From: an uncultured Clostridia bacterium
GTDB taxonomy: Bacteria > Bacillota > Clostridia > TANB77 > CAG-508
DNA: 64,000 nt
Assembly (NCBI GenBank): GCA_949155365.1
Contig: CASCUT010000007.1
Coordinates: 1 to 64,000, forward strand
Direction: 5' to 3'
Below the pieces are notes generated by a model that made no database searches, was not told where the DNA came from, and saw only the letters and a list, made by a program, of their open reading frames with translations. This document shows, piece after piece, positions 24,679-36,564 of the stretch (its first letter is position 1; every line of letters starts with the position of its first letter). The translations under genes were made by a program, and so were the position numbers.

Positions 24679-27600
24679 ATGGCAGATGATTTAAAACGTG
24701 TTGGATTAGTATTTAAAGAAGATGGAGCAGCAGATTTTAGGAAAACTTTACAAGAAGTTAATCTTGCATTAAATAAAAATTATAATCAATTTAAATTGAC
24801 GCAAGCACAGTGGGACAAGTCTACTAAAAGCACAGAAAAACTAAGAGCAGAACAAGAATATTTAAAAAATGCCTATGAAATTCAAACAGATAAAATAAAT
24901 ACTCTAAAAATGCAACTTAGCGACTTAGAAAATGCAGAAAATAAGAATACTACAGCAATAAAAAAGAAAAGAAATGAGTTAACATCAGCAGAAATAAAAT
25001 TAGAGACATACAATAAAAGAATAAAAGAGATAGAAAATCAATTAAAAAATACTGGAAAAGAAATAGAAGAATTTGGAACTAAAGTACAAAATAGTGGTAA
25101 AAAAATAGAGGAAGCAGGCAAAAAAATGTCTGCTTTTTCTTTTGCGACTGGAACCGCTTTATTAACATGTGCAAAAAGTGCAATTGATTTTCAAGATGAT
25201 TTTACTGGCGTTGAGAAAACAGTAGATGGTACAGCAGAGCAAATAGAAGAATTAAAACAAGGCATAAGAAATATGGCAAAAGAGATTCCATCTACGACAA
25301 AAGAAATATCGGCAGTAGCAGAGTCGGCAGGACAACTTGGAATACAAACAGAAAATGTATTAGAGTTTACTAGAACTATGATAGATATGGGAAATGCGAC
25401 AAATTTATCAGCGGAAGAAGCGGCGACAACACTTGCAAGATTTGCAAATGTTACAAGAATGAAGCAATCAGACTTTAATAAATTAGGTTCTGTTATTGTT
25501 GCACTAGGAAATAATTTTGCTACAACAGAAGCAGAAATTGCACAAATGGGAATGAATTTAGCGTCGGCTGGAACACAAGTAGGTATGTCGCAAGCACAAA
25601 TAATGGCTTTAGCAACAGCTTTAAGCTCTGTAGGATTAGAAGCACAGGCAGGTGGTACAGCATTTTCAAAAGTAATGGTAAACATGCAATTAGCAGTTGA
25701 AAAAGGTGGAGAAAGTCTAAAAGATTTTGCTAGTGTTGCTGGAATGAGTAGCAAAGATTTCAAAAAAGCATTTAAAGAAGATGCTACAAGTGCAATAATG
25801 AAATTCGTTGAAGGGCTATCGAAAAGCGATGAAAGAGGCAAAAGTGCAATTAAAGTTCTAGACGATATGGAAATAAAAGAGACAAGATTACGAGATGCTT
25901 TATTGCGTTCTGCAAATGCAAGTGATATATTTTCTAAAGCAATAGATTTAGGAAATGAAGCTTGGGAAGATAATACGGCTTTAACAAATGAAGCAAATAA
26001 AAGATATGACACTCTAAAAAGTAAAATAACAATGGCAGTAAATAAATTAAAAGATCAAGCAATAACATTAGGAAATAAATTAATGCCATCTTTAGAAAAA
26101 GTAATAGATGGATTTGGAAAATGGATTGAAAAATTTGAAAGTTTATCAGATGAACAAGTAGATATGATAGTAAAAATAGGATTAATAGTAACAGCAGTAG
26201 GTCCACTACTAACTATTTTAGGAAAACTGACTTCTACAATAGGTGGAGTAACTAAAGGAATTGGAACAGTAGTTCAATCTATAGGAGTAATGAAAGGAAC
26301 AATAACATCTACTTCAACAGTAGTAAATGGTTTGGCAGGAGTATTTAGTGCAGTAACAAGTCCAATAGGATTGGCTTGTGGTGGTATTGCGTTAGCGGTA
26401 ACTGGGATAGCGATAGCAGCAAATAATGCGGAAAAAAGTACTAGAGAAGCATTCTCTAATATGGGAAATTCTGCAACGGATTTTATAACAGGAATAGACA
26501 AAGCACAAACACATTTAAATGCTTTTAATTCAGAATTATTTGTATCTTCTAAAGAACAACAAAAATTACAAGAAGAAATGAATAAAATTCAAAAAGGAAT
26601 AACCAATATTTGTAAAACTGCGTCTGATGAGAGAAGAGGATATACACAGAAAGAAATTACACAATTAGACGAATATTTTACAAAATTAAGAGAATTAAAT
26701 CAAAGAGAAATTGAAATTCAACAACAAATTGCAGGCGCTATAACGAAACAAGCAGTGACAAATTCTGAAAAATTTAAAGGAAGTCTAGAAGAATATAAAG
26801 TACAATCACAAGAGTGGTTAAAAACAGCAGAAGAACAAAAAAACAAAACTATAGAATTAATAAACAATCAAACAATAGAAGAAGTGGCTCTATTAAATAC
26901 TAGATATAAGACAGAAGAGGAACAGAAAAGTGAAGCATATCAAAAAGAGTACAATAGCATTATGGAACAAAAACAAGCTAAGATAGATATGGCGAATGAA
27001 GAAGTTTCAAAAATTAGCGAAGTATATGCAAATGGATATTTAGAGAGAAGTACACAAGAAAATAGTTGGTATGCAAAATTACAAGAATATAACAAAAAAA
27101 TAGAAAATGAAAACAGTAGACACAATGAACAAATAGAAAGATATAATACTAATTCTAATATGAAAGAAGCAAATAGAAAAGCAGCTATAATAACAGCAAA
27201 CAAACAACATCAAAACTATATGAATGAAATATGGGATGAAATGTATAAAAATATGTCCGATGAACAAGAAAAGGAACTTGGTGTTTGGCTAGCTCAAGTT
27301 GCGCAAACAGAATTATATGGTGGAAAAATAGATGATAAAACTCAAACAATCGTTAATTCTATATTAGATAGTTATGATAGTATGCCTAAAAAGACTAAGG
27401 AAGCCATGAAAAATGCAATGTCTCCAATGTTAACAGAAATGGAAAATAAAGAGCCTTCTTTGTATGCTAAAGCTACAGGAATTGCAAATGGTATTTTATC
27501 AAGATTAAAAAAATCATTTGACATACATTCTCCTTCGAGAAAAACAAAAGAAATCTTTAAAAATGTAATGAAGCGGAATGGAAAAAGGAATTGAAGCAGA

Positions 27601-27850
27601 AGAAAAAGATTTATATAAACAAACAGAAAATGTAGCTGATAATGTACTAGATTCTTTTGATGGGATTAATCCCAAAATGAGCTTAAATAGTAATTATAGC
27701 AATTTAGGAACATTAAATAATATAGACTATAATAAATTGTTCAATATTCTATATGAATCATTTTTGAAAGCTTTAAATTCTTGTAAAATGCAATTAGATG
27801 AAGAAGGCTTTATAAGAATAGTAAAAGACGAATTATACAAGGTGGTGTAA
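24679..27850 (+). CDS. Tape measure protein, +1 frameshift at CGG 27574
   Basis: 1056 aa with one skipped base; start ATG 24679 (AAGAGGTG). Coiled N-terminus (25-140), PF10145-type domain (DFQDDFTGVEKTVDGTAEQI, AEEAATTLARFANV, QAGGTAFSKVMVNMQLAVEK), hydrophobic middle spans (about 520-610), then long coiled coil and the conserved end SFDIHSPSRKTKEIFKN. Frame 0 hits CGG AAT GGA AAA AGG AAT TGA. Skipping C 27574 gives VMKGMEKGIEAEEKDLYKQT and 90 more residues. 'HSPS..... iG.....Gi' is the family end, so the Gly-containing reading is natural. Confidence 0.9.
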
Positions 27851-27851
27851 T

Positions 27852-30076
27852 ATGTTTAAATTTAAAGGAATATCAAGTCAAGATATGCAAGTAATAATTG
27901 AAGAAGAAGAACATTTTATAGCAAGAGCAAGTCAAAGATACGAAATGACGGAAATAGAAGGACGAGATGGTGCAATATTTGAGACATCGGGTTATTCTTG
28001 TGTAGAAAGACCCATCTATGTTCAATGTCTTAATACAGAAAAAATAGATGATATTCTTGCTTGGCTAGACGGAGAAGGTGAGTTCGAATATAAAGGAAGA
28101 AAAACTACAGCGAGGTTCTATAGTCAATTAGAACCTCAAAGGAATGCTTGCATTAGAATAATAGACACTACATTTATAAGAGATCCATTTTGGACTAAAG
28201 CAGTTGATGAATATCAAACTATTAACGAAACAAGATACAAAGAAGCACAAGGAGAAGAAATTACATTAAAAGATAGTGCAAAATACAAGTTTAAAGATGT
28301 AAAAGTTAGTGGAAATAGTGTACAAGAAACAAGAGAAGGATATAACTTATTAAATTATGATACATTAACATCAAGAACAACAAATGGTATAACTTATACA
28401 ATAAATGATGACATGAGCATAACTGCAAGCGGAACAGCTACTGCAAATGCAACTTTAAATTTAATAGGAGCAGGAAGTGTCTATCCTTTGAGCTTAGAAG
28501 CGGGAGATTACTTGTTGAGTGGTTGTGATGGTGGTTCTAAAGATACTTATATGATTGAAATATACGATGGTACTAGGTATCTAAGATGTATAAATGGAAG
28601 TACATTAATTAATTTTTTAGAAAATACAGCTATTAGAGCTTATATAACTGTAAAAAGTGGTATTACATTAGACAATGTAACATTTTATCCGATGTTACAT
28701 AGAGGAACCGAAGAGAAAGAATATGAACAGTGTGGAGCAATGCCAAGTCCGTTATACTCTTCTGCGATTAAAAATTGTAAAAACAATATAAATTTAAAAG
28801 TACAAAACAAGAACTATGCATCAACAAAAATTTTAAAAGATATGAAATTATCTGCAATTACGAATGTTTCAGAAAATAGTTTTACAATAGATTTATCAAA
28901 ACGGAGCAATCTCGATATTAAGTGATAATAGAGATATATTATTTGGTAATCTTAATGGAAATAAACAATATGCTTTAAGTTATCATATAACTCAATCAAA
29001 TGATAAATTTAGACCACTGTTAAATTTTTGGCATTCAGATGGAAGTAGAACAACAGCAGGAAATAATGGAACTCTAGATTATGACTTAGAAGTAAAGTCT
29101 ATTAAAGGGAAAAACGTTATTGGAATAGGAATTACATGGTCTACACAAACACAAGGTGGAATAGCAACTTTTTCAAATATCATGCTAAGAGAAGTAGATA
29201 CAGAAGATACTTATGTAGAACACGAAGAACAAACATTAACATTTCCGCTCGAGCAAAATCAAGCACTACACAGACGGCGATTATCTAGCAGACGATGGAA
29301 TACATCATAAGAGGAAAGCAATCGTGTTTAATGGAACAGAACAATGGCAATATATGAATGGCGTATTTAGACTATTAAATAATGATTTGATTTTTGAAAA
29401 TAGTAGTGCAGAAACATTAATGTGTACTCATTATAAAGCGAGAAGTCCATACGAGACAATTAATTTAAACACAGATAATTCAATATGTACAAGCATAAGT
29501 CATTGGGGAAGTGCATATAAATCATTTGCTATAAATGATAAAAGATTTACAAACGCAAATGATTTTAAAGCTTATTTAATTGAGCAAAAGGTAGCTAATA
29601 CACCTGTTGCAGTAGAATTAAACATAAAAGACGAAGAAATCGAAGCATACACAGAAGAACAACAAGAAGCATACAACAAACTAAAAGAACTTTATAGCTA
29701 TCAAGAAGTAACTCATATTACTTGTGAAGATGAAATAAAGACAACACAAAAAGTAACATACTCAATAGAACCAAAAATAGAAGTAGAAAATAAAGGAAAT
29801 ATAGCAAGTAGACCGATTCTAAAATTAATAAAAACACTTGATGACTATGTTGACATGACGATAAATCAAGTAAGATTAAAATATAATTTTCTCGAAAATG
29901 AAGATTATGTAGAAATCAATTGTGAAAATAAAGAAGTGAAATATGATAATTTAAACAGAAACAGGCAAATAGAGATAGGATACGAATTTCCAAAATTAAA
30001 TGTAGGAAATAATAAAATAACATTAAATTCAGGTGATTGTATTATAGAGACTAAAAGAAAGGATAGATGGCTATGA
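27852..30076 (+). CDS. Distal tail protein (evolved Dit), +1 frameshifts at CGG 28902 and 29275
   Basis: 740 aa with two skipped bases. The N-terminal Dit domain is MFKFKGISSQDMQVIIEEEE, YEMTEIEGRDGAIFETSGYS, IDTTFIRDPFWTK. An inserted beta domain (about 165-350, YNLLNYDTLTSRTTNGITYT, SITASGTATAN) looks like a carbohydrate-binding module. Frame 0 ends at 28925 after CGG AGC; skipping C 28902 gives SKGAISILSDNRDILFGNLN. The second CGG (29275) lies in QALHRGDYLADDGIHHKRKA, the widely conserved 'YladdGIhhkr' motif, restored only by the second skip. Hub of the baseplate, receptor-facing. Confidence 0.88.
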
Positions 30077-32173
30077 TGAAAATCTTTAATGCTAATGATA
30101 GAGATTTTTCTACAGCAGGAAATGTAATTATAGAAGCAACAAAATGTAGAGAATTTAAGAAAAAATCTTTAAATGGTTGGTATATTGAAGTAGAAATGCC
30201 AATCAAGTATAAAGAATATATAGAAAAAGATAAGTTATGCGTAATAAAAACAAAATCAAAGCTAAATCCGCAAGCTTTTAGAATTTCTGATGATATAAAA
30301 TGCACAAATAGAAAAATAAGTTTTACTGCAAATCATGTAATGTTTGATTCAATGAACTATTTACTGTTAGATGTAAGACCAACAAATTTAAATGGAATAA
30401 ATGCTTTAAATTATATAAATGAGAGGACTGACAATATCAGTCCTTTTATTATGTTTTCAAATATTGAAAATATTAATACAGCTTATTTTATAAGAAAGAG
30501 TTTGTTCGAAGCATGGGAAACTATTGAAGAAAGATGGAATGGTGTATTTGATGCAGACAACTGGAATATAAGCTTTCTGCAAAATATAGGACATGATAAT
30601 GGGGAAACTATTATTTATGGTAAAAATATGCAGTCTATGGAAATATACGAGGATTGGTCAAATGTAGTAACAAAGATTTGTCCAGTTCGGATATGATGGC
30701 ATAATGTTGCCAGAGACTTATATAGAAAGTGATATTCAGTATGAAATTCCATATACAAAAAAGATAGATTTTGAGACAGATATAGAGTATGAAGAGCAAA
30801 CAGAAGAAGCCTTAATAGAAGAACTTAGAGAAAAAGCAACAAAATACATAGAAGAAAATAAATATCCAAAGGTGAGCTATACTACAGTTTCAAATATAAA
30901 TGATAACATGGAAATAGGAGATACAATTCAAGCGTTGCATCCTCTGATTTCAATAAAGACAGAAGTCTTAGAATATGAATACGATGTTATTTCTAAAAAA
31001 ATAAAAAGTTTAACGTTTGGAAATTTTTCAAGAGATGTAAAAACAAAATTCAACAATATAAAAGAGTCAATAAATAAAATCGGACAAACACTATCTAAAC
31101 AAGAAACAGTAATTCAAAACCAAACAAGTTTAATAAACATGTTAAATAAAACAGGATATGTATACATCGATGAAAATGAAATTTTAATTTTAGATAAATT
31201 ACCAAAAGAGGTTGCAAAAAATGTTTGGAGATTTGGGCTAGGTGGAATTGGATTTAGTTCAAATGGTTATGAAGGGCCGTTCGAGACTGCAATTACAATG
31301 GATGGACAAATAGATGCGAAATTCATCACAACAGGAACAATGTCAGTATCAAGAATAGAAGGACTTGTTGACGAATTAGAGGGAATAAGAAGTTCAATAC
31401 AATTAAGTATGGATGGAGTTACAACAGAGATAAGAGATACTACAAAAGAACTTGAAGAGAAAATTAATACTATAAGAGAGACTGTGGAAGGAACTCAACA
31501 AACATTAAGCCACAAAGGCGGTAACAATATATTCTATTATGCAAAAGAATTTTGGGATGATAGAACAGATAACGGAATAGCAAATTTAGAAGAGTATACA
31601 GATACAGAAATACAACAAAAATCGATTTTTGGGAATGGTTACATTATAAAAAAAGGAACATCAGAACAAAAACAAGTTGTAAAAAATGATAGTTATACAA
31701 TAAGTTTTACATATAAAAAAATAATTGATTTAGCAACAGGATATGTAGAAATCAATAATACTAGATACGATTTGACAAGCATGGAGTGGCAAGAACAAAT
31801 TATAACAGAAAAGATTGATACAAATACAATAGATTTTAAAATTGTATCAGATACAGATAATGCTTTCATAATATTCGATTTAATGGGAAACATTGGAGAA
31901 GAAAAACAAGTATGGACACAAAATCCAAATGAGACACGAACCGATACAGTAACAATTGGAAAGGGGATAGAAGTTAATTCTAGCAGTAAGAATACATATG
32001 CAAGATTTGATGCAGATGGAAACAGAATATTCAATAAAGCAACAGGAGAGGTAGTAACAGAATTAACAGATAAGGGAGTAGACACAGATAAAGTTGCTGC
32101 AGATGTAGGGCAAATAGGCGGAATATTAATTCAAGAAATAGATGGTCAAACTTGGATTTCTAGTCTGATTTAG
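30067..32173 (+). CDS. Tail-associated lysin/hub protein (Tal), +1 frameshift at CGG 30688
   Basis: 701 aa with one skipped base; overlaps Dit by 10 bases. MKIFNANDRDFSTAGNVIIE, IEVEMPIKYKEYIEKDKLCV and RISDDIKCTNRKISFTANHV belong to the prophage endopeptidase tail family (PF06605). Frame 0 ends with CPVRI at TGA 30694; skipping C 30688 yields CPVGYDGIMLPETYIESDIQ, then the coiled C-terminal part with KFITTGTMSVSRIEG, a standard Tal end. Hub tip with possible peptidoglycan cleaving role. Confidence 0.88.
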
Positions 32174-32184
32174 GAGGTGAAACG

Positions 32185-34688
32185 ATGGCTGTAAATGGAA
32201 GTATAAATTCAGGACGGATATCAAGGCAGAATATTACAATTTGCTTGGGAAACTCAAAGTACAAGTGCAGATAATAATACAAGAACGATATATTATGAAG
32301 TAAGAGCGGTTGGAGGAAGTTCATCTCAAATATATCATCATAACGATTATGTAGATGTAAATGGAACTAGAGTGTACACAGGTTCTTCTAGTCATTCCGT
32401 AGCACAAGGTATTTTAGCATCAGGAACACTTACAATTAATCAAAGTTCAACAATGCAATTAAAAGTGGAAATGCATGGTGGTATATATCAATATTCAGAT
32501 AATATTAATACAACGTACACATGGAATTTAGATGAAATACCTCGTTATGCTAATTTGACATCATTATCAGTTAAAAGCAAGACTTGTAATAGTATTACAT
32601 TAAAATTTACTACAGATAAAACAGCGAGAATATTTGCAAGATTTACAAACGGAGGAGATAGTACAGGATGGTTAAATAATGGAGGATGTTTTGTAGATAA
32701 TACTACTGGAGGAGAATTTACAATTTATTATAGAAATAGAGCAAATAGTAATAGATTAGAGCCGAATAAATCATATACTATTGAAGTTCTATGTCGTTCT
32801 ACAATAAGTAGTCTAGATACTACAAAAAGCATATCAGTATCAACTTATGATATAGCGAAGCTTGTATCTGTGCCAAATGTGAATATAGGTTCTGCTCAGA
32901 CAATTACGTGGAATAATCCAAGCGGGGCAAATGTAAGTTTAAAATTATGCAAAACAGATAATTCACAAATTATAGGTTATGGGGCAGTTACAGGAACAAG
33001 TAAGTCAATAACACCGACTGCAAATACAATCTATAATTTAACGCCTAATAGTAACTCATATAAAGCAAGATATATTATAACTACAACAGTAAATAGTACA
33101 AGTTATACAAACTATAAAGACTTTACATTTACAGTTACTAACAGCAATCCGACATTTTCTAATTTTACATATCAAGACACGAATACAACAATAACAAATT
33201 TGACAGGGAATAATCAAATTTTAGTAAAAGGTTATTCGAATCCGAAAGTGTTTATTACTACAGCAAATAAAGCAACTGCTAAAAATAGTGCTACAATGAA
33301 AAATTATAAAGTAGTACAACGGAAGCAAAAGTGCAACAGTCGATTATTCTAGTAATGCAGATGTATCAATGCAATTGAATGCGGTAGACAGTTCGACTAT
33401 GACAGTTTATGCAACAGATAGCAGAGGGAACAGTACACAAGTATCTAAAAATGTATCATATAAAGATTATTCAGAAGTATCAATAAAAGCTGTAACTGCA
33501 GTGAGAAGCAATAATGGTGTAGGACAAGAAGTATTATTGTCTTTAAACGGAACATTTTGGAATCAGAGTTTCGGGAAGGAAACTAATAATATTACAAAAG
33601 TAAGTTACAATTTTAAAGAAACGACTGTAAACAATTATGATAGCGAAAATGAAACAGATTTAACTGCCACTATTTCTAATAATAATTTTGCTTGTACAAA
33701 TATAAATATAAAAGGAGACTTAGAAGCAGAAGGATTTGAAGTGTCAAAATCATTTAATATCATAGTTACTGTAAAAGATAAGCTTTCAACTAAAACTTAT
33801 GAAATCGTCCTAGGAAGCGGAACTCCAGCTATAGCTATTTATAAAGATAGAATAGCAATAGGACAAAAATATGATACTACTTTAGGAAAAAGACTTCAAA
33901 TAAATGGCGAAACTTATGCTCATTCAAGTTCAGGAGACATGATGTATTATGCAAAAAGAACAGATACAGATGTTGAAATTGGATTTGGTGTTGGAGCAGG
34001 TGGAATAAATCATGGATTGTACAGTAAAGTATTAGAAAAATGGCTAGTTTATGGAGATAAAAATAATGTATATCTTAATGGAAGCTCAGAACGAGTATTA
34101 AGCAGAGGAAAAATAGAAGCAGAGAGTGGCACAACAAAAACAGCATTCGAAGGAATTAGTATGCAAGAAGCATACAACAATGGTTATCCTAGTAATTTTG
34201 GAAACATTTTAAATTTAAGAGGAAAAGATGCAACAGGTTGTTCTCAATTGTTTTTGGGCTGGGAAGGAAGTAGTGCAAGAGGTTCAATTCGTTATAGAAG
34301 CATGCGAGATAATGGAAATAACTGGTCATCTTGGGGACGAATATATACAGAAACAGGGCTGTATATAAATGATGCTGGAACAAATGGAACTGTAACACTA
34401 TCAGAAAGTGCGGCTAATTTTGCATATATAGAAATATACGGGCACACAAATTCAGGACAAAGTACATATACAAAGCTTTTTAATGCAAATAATAAAACTT
34501 TCAACCTTGTAGGTGGATATTTGGCTGCTAGCACTATTTGGCAAGATATTGAAGCAAGGTACAAAATAAATGGAACAACAATAAGCAAAGAATATGAATA
34601 CTATATTAATACTACTTCAAATGGAAGTACTAACATTGGTCAGCAAGGAAACAATGTTTTTATTGATAGAGTCATAGGATTAAGATAG
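32185..34688 (+). CDS. Tail fibre/receptor-binding protein, +1 frameshifts at CGG 32215 and 33320
   Basis: 833 aa with two skipped bases. ATG 32185 behind AGGAGGTG reads MAVNGSINSG, then CGG; frame 0 dies quickly, skipping the C gives GGYQGRILQFAWETQSTSAD and a DUF859-like fibre body with Ser/Thr/Asn-rich beta repeats. At 33320 frame 0 (VVQRKQKCNSRLF, stop) becomes VVQGSKSATVDYSSNADVSM. The C-terminus has KDRIAIGQ, a pyocin-knob-like GNILNLRGKDATGCSQLFLG, then GSIRYRSMRDNGNNWSSWGR. Probable host-surface receptor-binding protein. Confidence 0.85.
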
Positions 34689-34699
34689 GAGGAAAAAAT

Positions 34700-34996
34700 A
34701 TGGCATTACAAAAACAAATAGAGCTAGAAAATGGTATAGTAACAAACTATCATAGAATAGTAAGTGTTAATAAAATAATAAACAATTCAATTATTATAGA
34801 AGTAGCTTCTTATACTTCAAAAGAAAAAAGGCAAGAAGAAATTAAGTATTATAATTCAATAGATGAAGAGAAATCAATGAATGTGTTTATAGAAACTACA
34901 TATATAAGCACAGAATACGATGAAAGCAAAACAATCAGAGAATTATATGAATATTTAAAAACTACAGAGAAATTTGAAAATGCGGAGGATATTTAA
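34700..34996 (+). CDS. Small protein between fibre and lysis genes
   Basis: 98 aa. LENGIVTNYHRIVSVNKIIN, then VASYTSKEKRQEEIKYYNS and FIETTYISTEYD: beta-rich protein found downstream of fibres in many Clostridia phages. It carries GCG GAG near its end, out of CGG frame, read normally. Function unknown; maybe fibre chaperone or baseplate. Confidence 0.6.
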   Translation: MALQKQIELENGIVTNYHRIVSVNKIINNSIIIEVASYTSKEKRQEEIKYYNSIDEEKSMNVFIETTYISTEYDESKTIRELYEYLKTTEKFENAEDI

Positions 34997-34998
34997 CG

Positions 34999-35296
34999 AT
35001 GCAAGAAAAAGAATTGATAGAAAGATTAGTAGAAGCAGAACAAAGAAGTAAGTCTAATACAAAGAGAATTGATGAAGTAGAAGCAGAAGTAAAAGAAAAT
35101 AGAGAACTTACTGTAGCAGTTAAAGAAATTGCAACGGAAATGAAACATTTAAGAGAAGAACAAACAGATATGAATAAAAGATTAAAAAAAATAGAAGAAA
35201 AACCGTCAAAAAATTGGGACAATTTGAAATGGATAATAGTAACTCGGAATTGCAACTACAGTTTTGGGTTTTTTTCTTGGAAAATTGGGGTTGTAG
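34999..35296 (+). CDS. XhlA-like lysis protein, +1 frameshift at CGG 35245
   Basis: 98 aa with one skipped base. The N-terminal 75 residues are an amphipathic coiled coil (LIERLVEAEQRSKSNTKRID, TEMKHLREEQTDMNKRLKKI), as in haemolysin XhlA. In frame 0 the end is polar and continues into the holin region. Skipping C 35245 gives KWIIVTGIATTVLGFFLGKL, the single C-terminal membrane span that defines the family, with a stop at 35294-35296 just before the holin RBS. Likely cooperates with the holin. Confidence 0.8.
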
Positions 35297-35312
35297 AAAG
35301 GAAGTGAGAAGT

Positions 35313-35561
35313 ATGGAAATAACAGTAGCAATTATTATTACTGCATTAACATTAATAGCGGGAGAAATTACAAAACTAACTAAGTTAGATAATAAGTATA
35401 TTCCGTTACAAAACTTAATTATTGCAGTATTAGCAAGTATTATTTGTATTGTATTTAAAGTACAAGAAATGTCTGTATTAGAAACTATAGTAACTTGTAT
35501 TTTTGGAACAATGTCAGCAGGTGGAATCGCAGACTTAAGAAAAATTAAGGAGGGAAAATAA
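35313..35561 (+). CDS. Phage holin
   Basis: 82 aa from ATG 35313 behind GAAAGGAAGTGAG. Two to three spans (MEITVAIIITALTLIAGEIT, LQNLIIAVLASIICIVF, CIFGTMSAGGIADL). Position between XhlA-like gene and endolysin supports a holin. Confidence 0.8.
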   Translation: MEITVAIIITALTLIAGEITKLTKLDNKYIPLQNLIIAVLASIICIVFKVQEMSVLETIVTCIFGTMSAGGIADLRKIKEGK

Positions 35562-36437
35562 ATGGAAATTAGAGAAAAAATAGTAAATAAAGCAAAAGAG
35601 CATCTAGGATATATTGAAGGTCCTAATAATGATACGATGTTTGGAGATTGGTCAGGTTCTCCAAAACAACCTTGGTGCGCAAGTTTTGTATCTTATGTAT
35701 TAAGAAATGCAGGAGTAAGTAAAGAAACCGTACCGTTATTTGTTAGTTGTACAAAAGGTTTTAATAAATTTGTTGAAATGGGACGAGCTACAAGAGAACA
35801 TATAACACCAAAGGCAGGAGATATAATCTTTTTCATTTGGAAACAAGGCGAATTTACACCCGACCATGTTGGTTTAGTAGAAAAAGTAGAAGATGGCGTA
35901 GTACATACAATCGAAGGAAATCGTTCTGATAAAGTACAAAGATTTGAATATGCATTAAATTCTTGGCAAATTTATGGATATGCTACACCCGATTATGAAA
36001 ATACATCTGCAGAGAATGTAGAAAATAAAAAAGCAGATACAGCAATAAAAACAGTTACTGTAAAAGTAAATTCAGTTTTAAGAATTAGACAAGGAGCAAG
36101 TACATCTACAAACAAAGTCGGTGAATATCATAATAATGACAAAGTAGATATCTACGAAATTCTAGGAAACTGGGGAAGAACTAGCAAAGGCTGGATTTGT
36201 TTAGATTATACAGAAGAATATAAAACACAAGCAGTAAAAGGTGGTTATGTGTTAGGCTTATATCAAGTAAATACACCAAGCGGATTAAATGTAAGAAAAA
36301 AAGCCATAAATGGAGATATAGTTAGAGCATATCCTAACGGAACTAGATTTGATACATACGAATTACAAGAAAATTGGGCAAGAACACCAAGTGGATGGGT
36401 ATGTTTAGACTATTGTAAATTAATTAGAGCATATTAA
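35562..36437 (+). CDS. Endolysin: CHAP amidase/peptidase with two SH3b domains
   Basis: 291 aa. CHAP domain 1-145 with catalytic Cys in PKQPWCASFVSYVLRNAG, His in TPDHVGLVEKVEDGV and polar residue in HTIEGNRSDKVQ; linker; two bacterial SH3 repeats (KVNSVLRIRQGASTSTNKVG and TPSGLNVRKKAINGDIVRAY) each ending in a W-G/A-R-T-x-x-G-W motif. No signal peptide, so export through the holin. Degrades host peptidoglycan at lysis. Confidence 0.92.
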   Translation: MEIREKIVNKAKEHLGYIEGPNNDTMFGDWSGSPKQPWCASFVSYVLRNAGVSKETVPLFVSCTKGFNKFVEMGRATREHITPKAGDIIFFIWKQGEFTPDHVGLVEKVEDGVVHTIEGNRSDKVQRFEYALNSWQIYGYATPDYENTSAENVENKKADTAIKTVTVKVNSVLRIRQGASTSTNKVGEYHNNDKVDIYEILGNWGRTSKGWICLDYTEEYKTQAVKGGYVLGLYQVNTPSGLNVRKKAINGDIVRAYPNGTRFDTYELQENWARTPSGWVCLDYCKLIRAY

Positions 36438-36444
36438 AAATACA

Positions 36445-36470
36445 AGAGCAGATACATAAGTATCTGCTCT
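36445..36470 (+). terminator. Terminator of the late operon
   Basis: AGAGCAGATAC and GTATCTGCTCT form a perfect 11-bp stem with ATAA loop, 8 bp after the endolysin stop. It marks the end of the late transcript. Confidence 0.85.
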
Positions 36471-36501
36471 ATAAATCGTTCAATGCTAATAAAAACAAGA
36501 C

Positions 36502-36537
36502 GATTATAATAATGTTTGCGGAACAATTATTATAATC
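36502..36537. repeat. 12-bp perfect inverted repeat downstream of the AP2 gene
   Basis: GATTATAATAAT (36502-36513) and ATTATTATAATC (36526-36537) flank GTTTGCGGAACA. It is 28 bp past the stop of the minus-strand gene, so it may be its terminator (weak) or a border of an inserted gene cassette. Confidence 0.55.
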
Positions 36538-36564
36538 CTATTATATTACATTAATTATTATAAG

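Noticed and set aside
25191..26012. 273-aa minus-strand ORF within the tape measure gene
   Set aside because: Antisense shadow of a gene with strong codon bias; no RBS, no recognisable domain.
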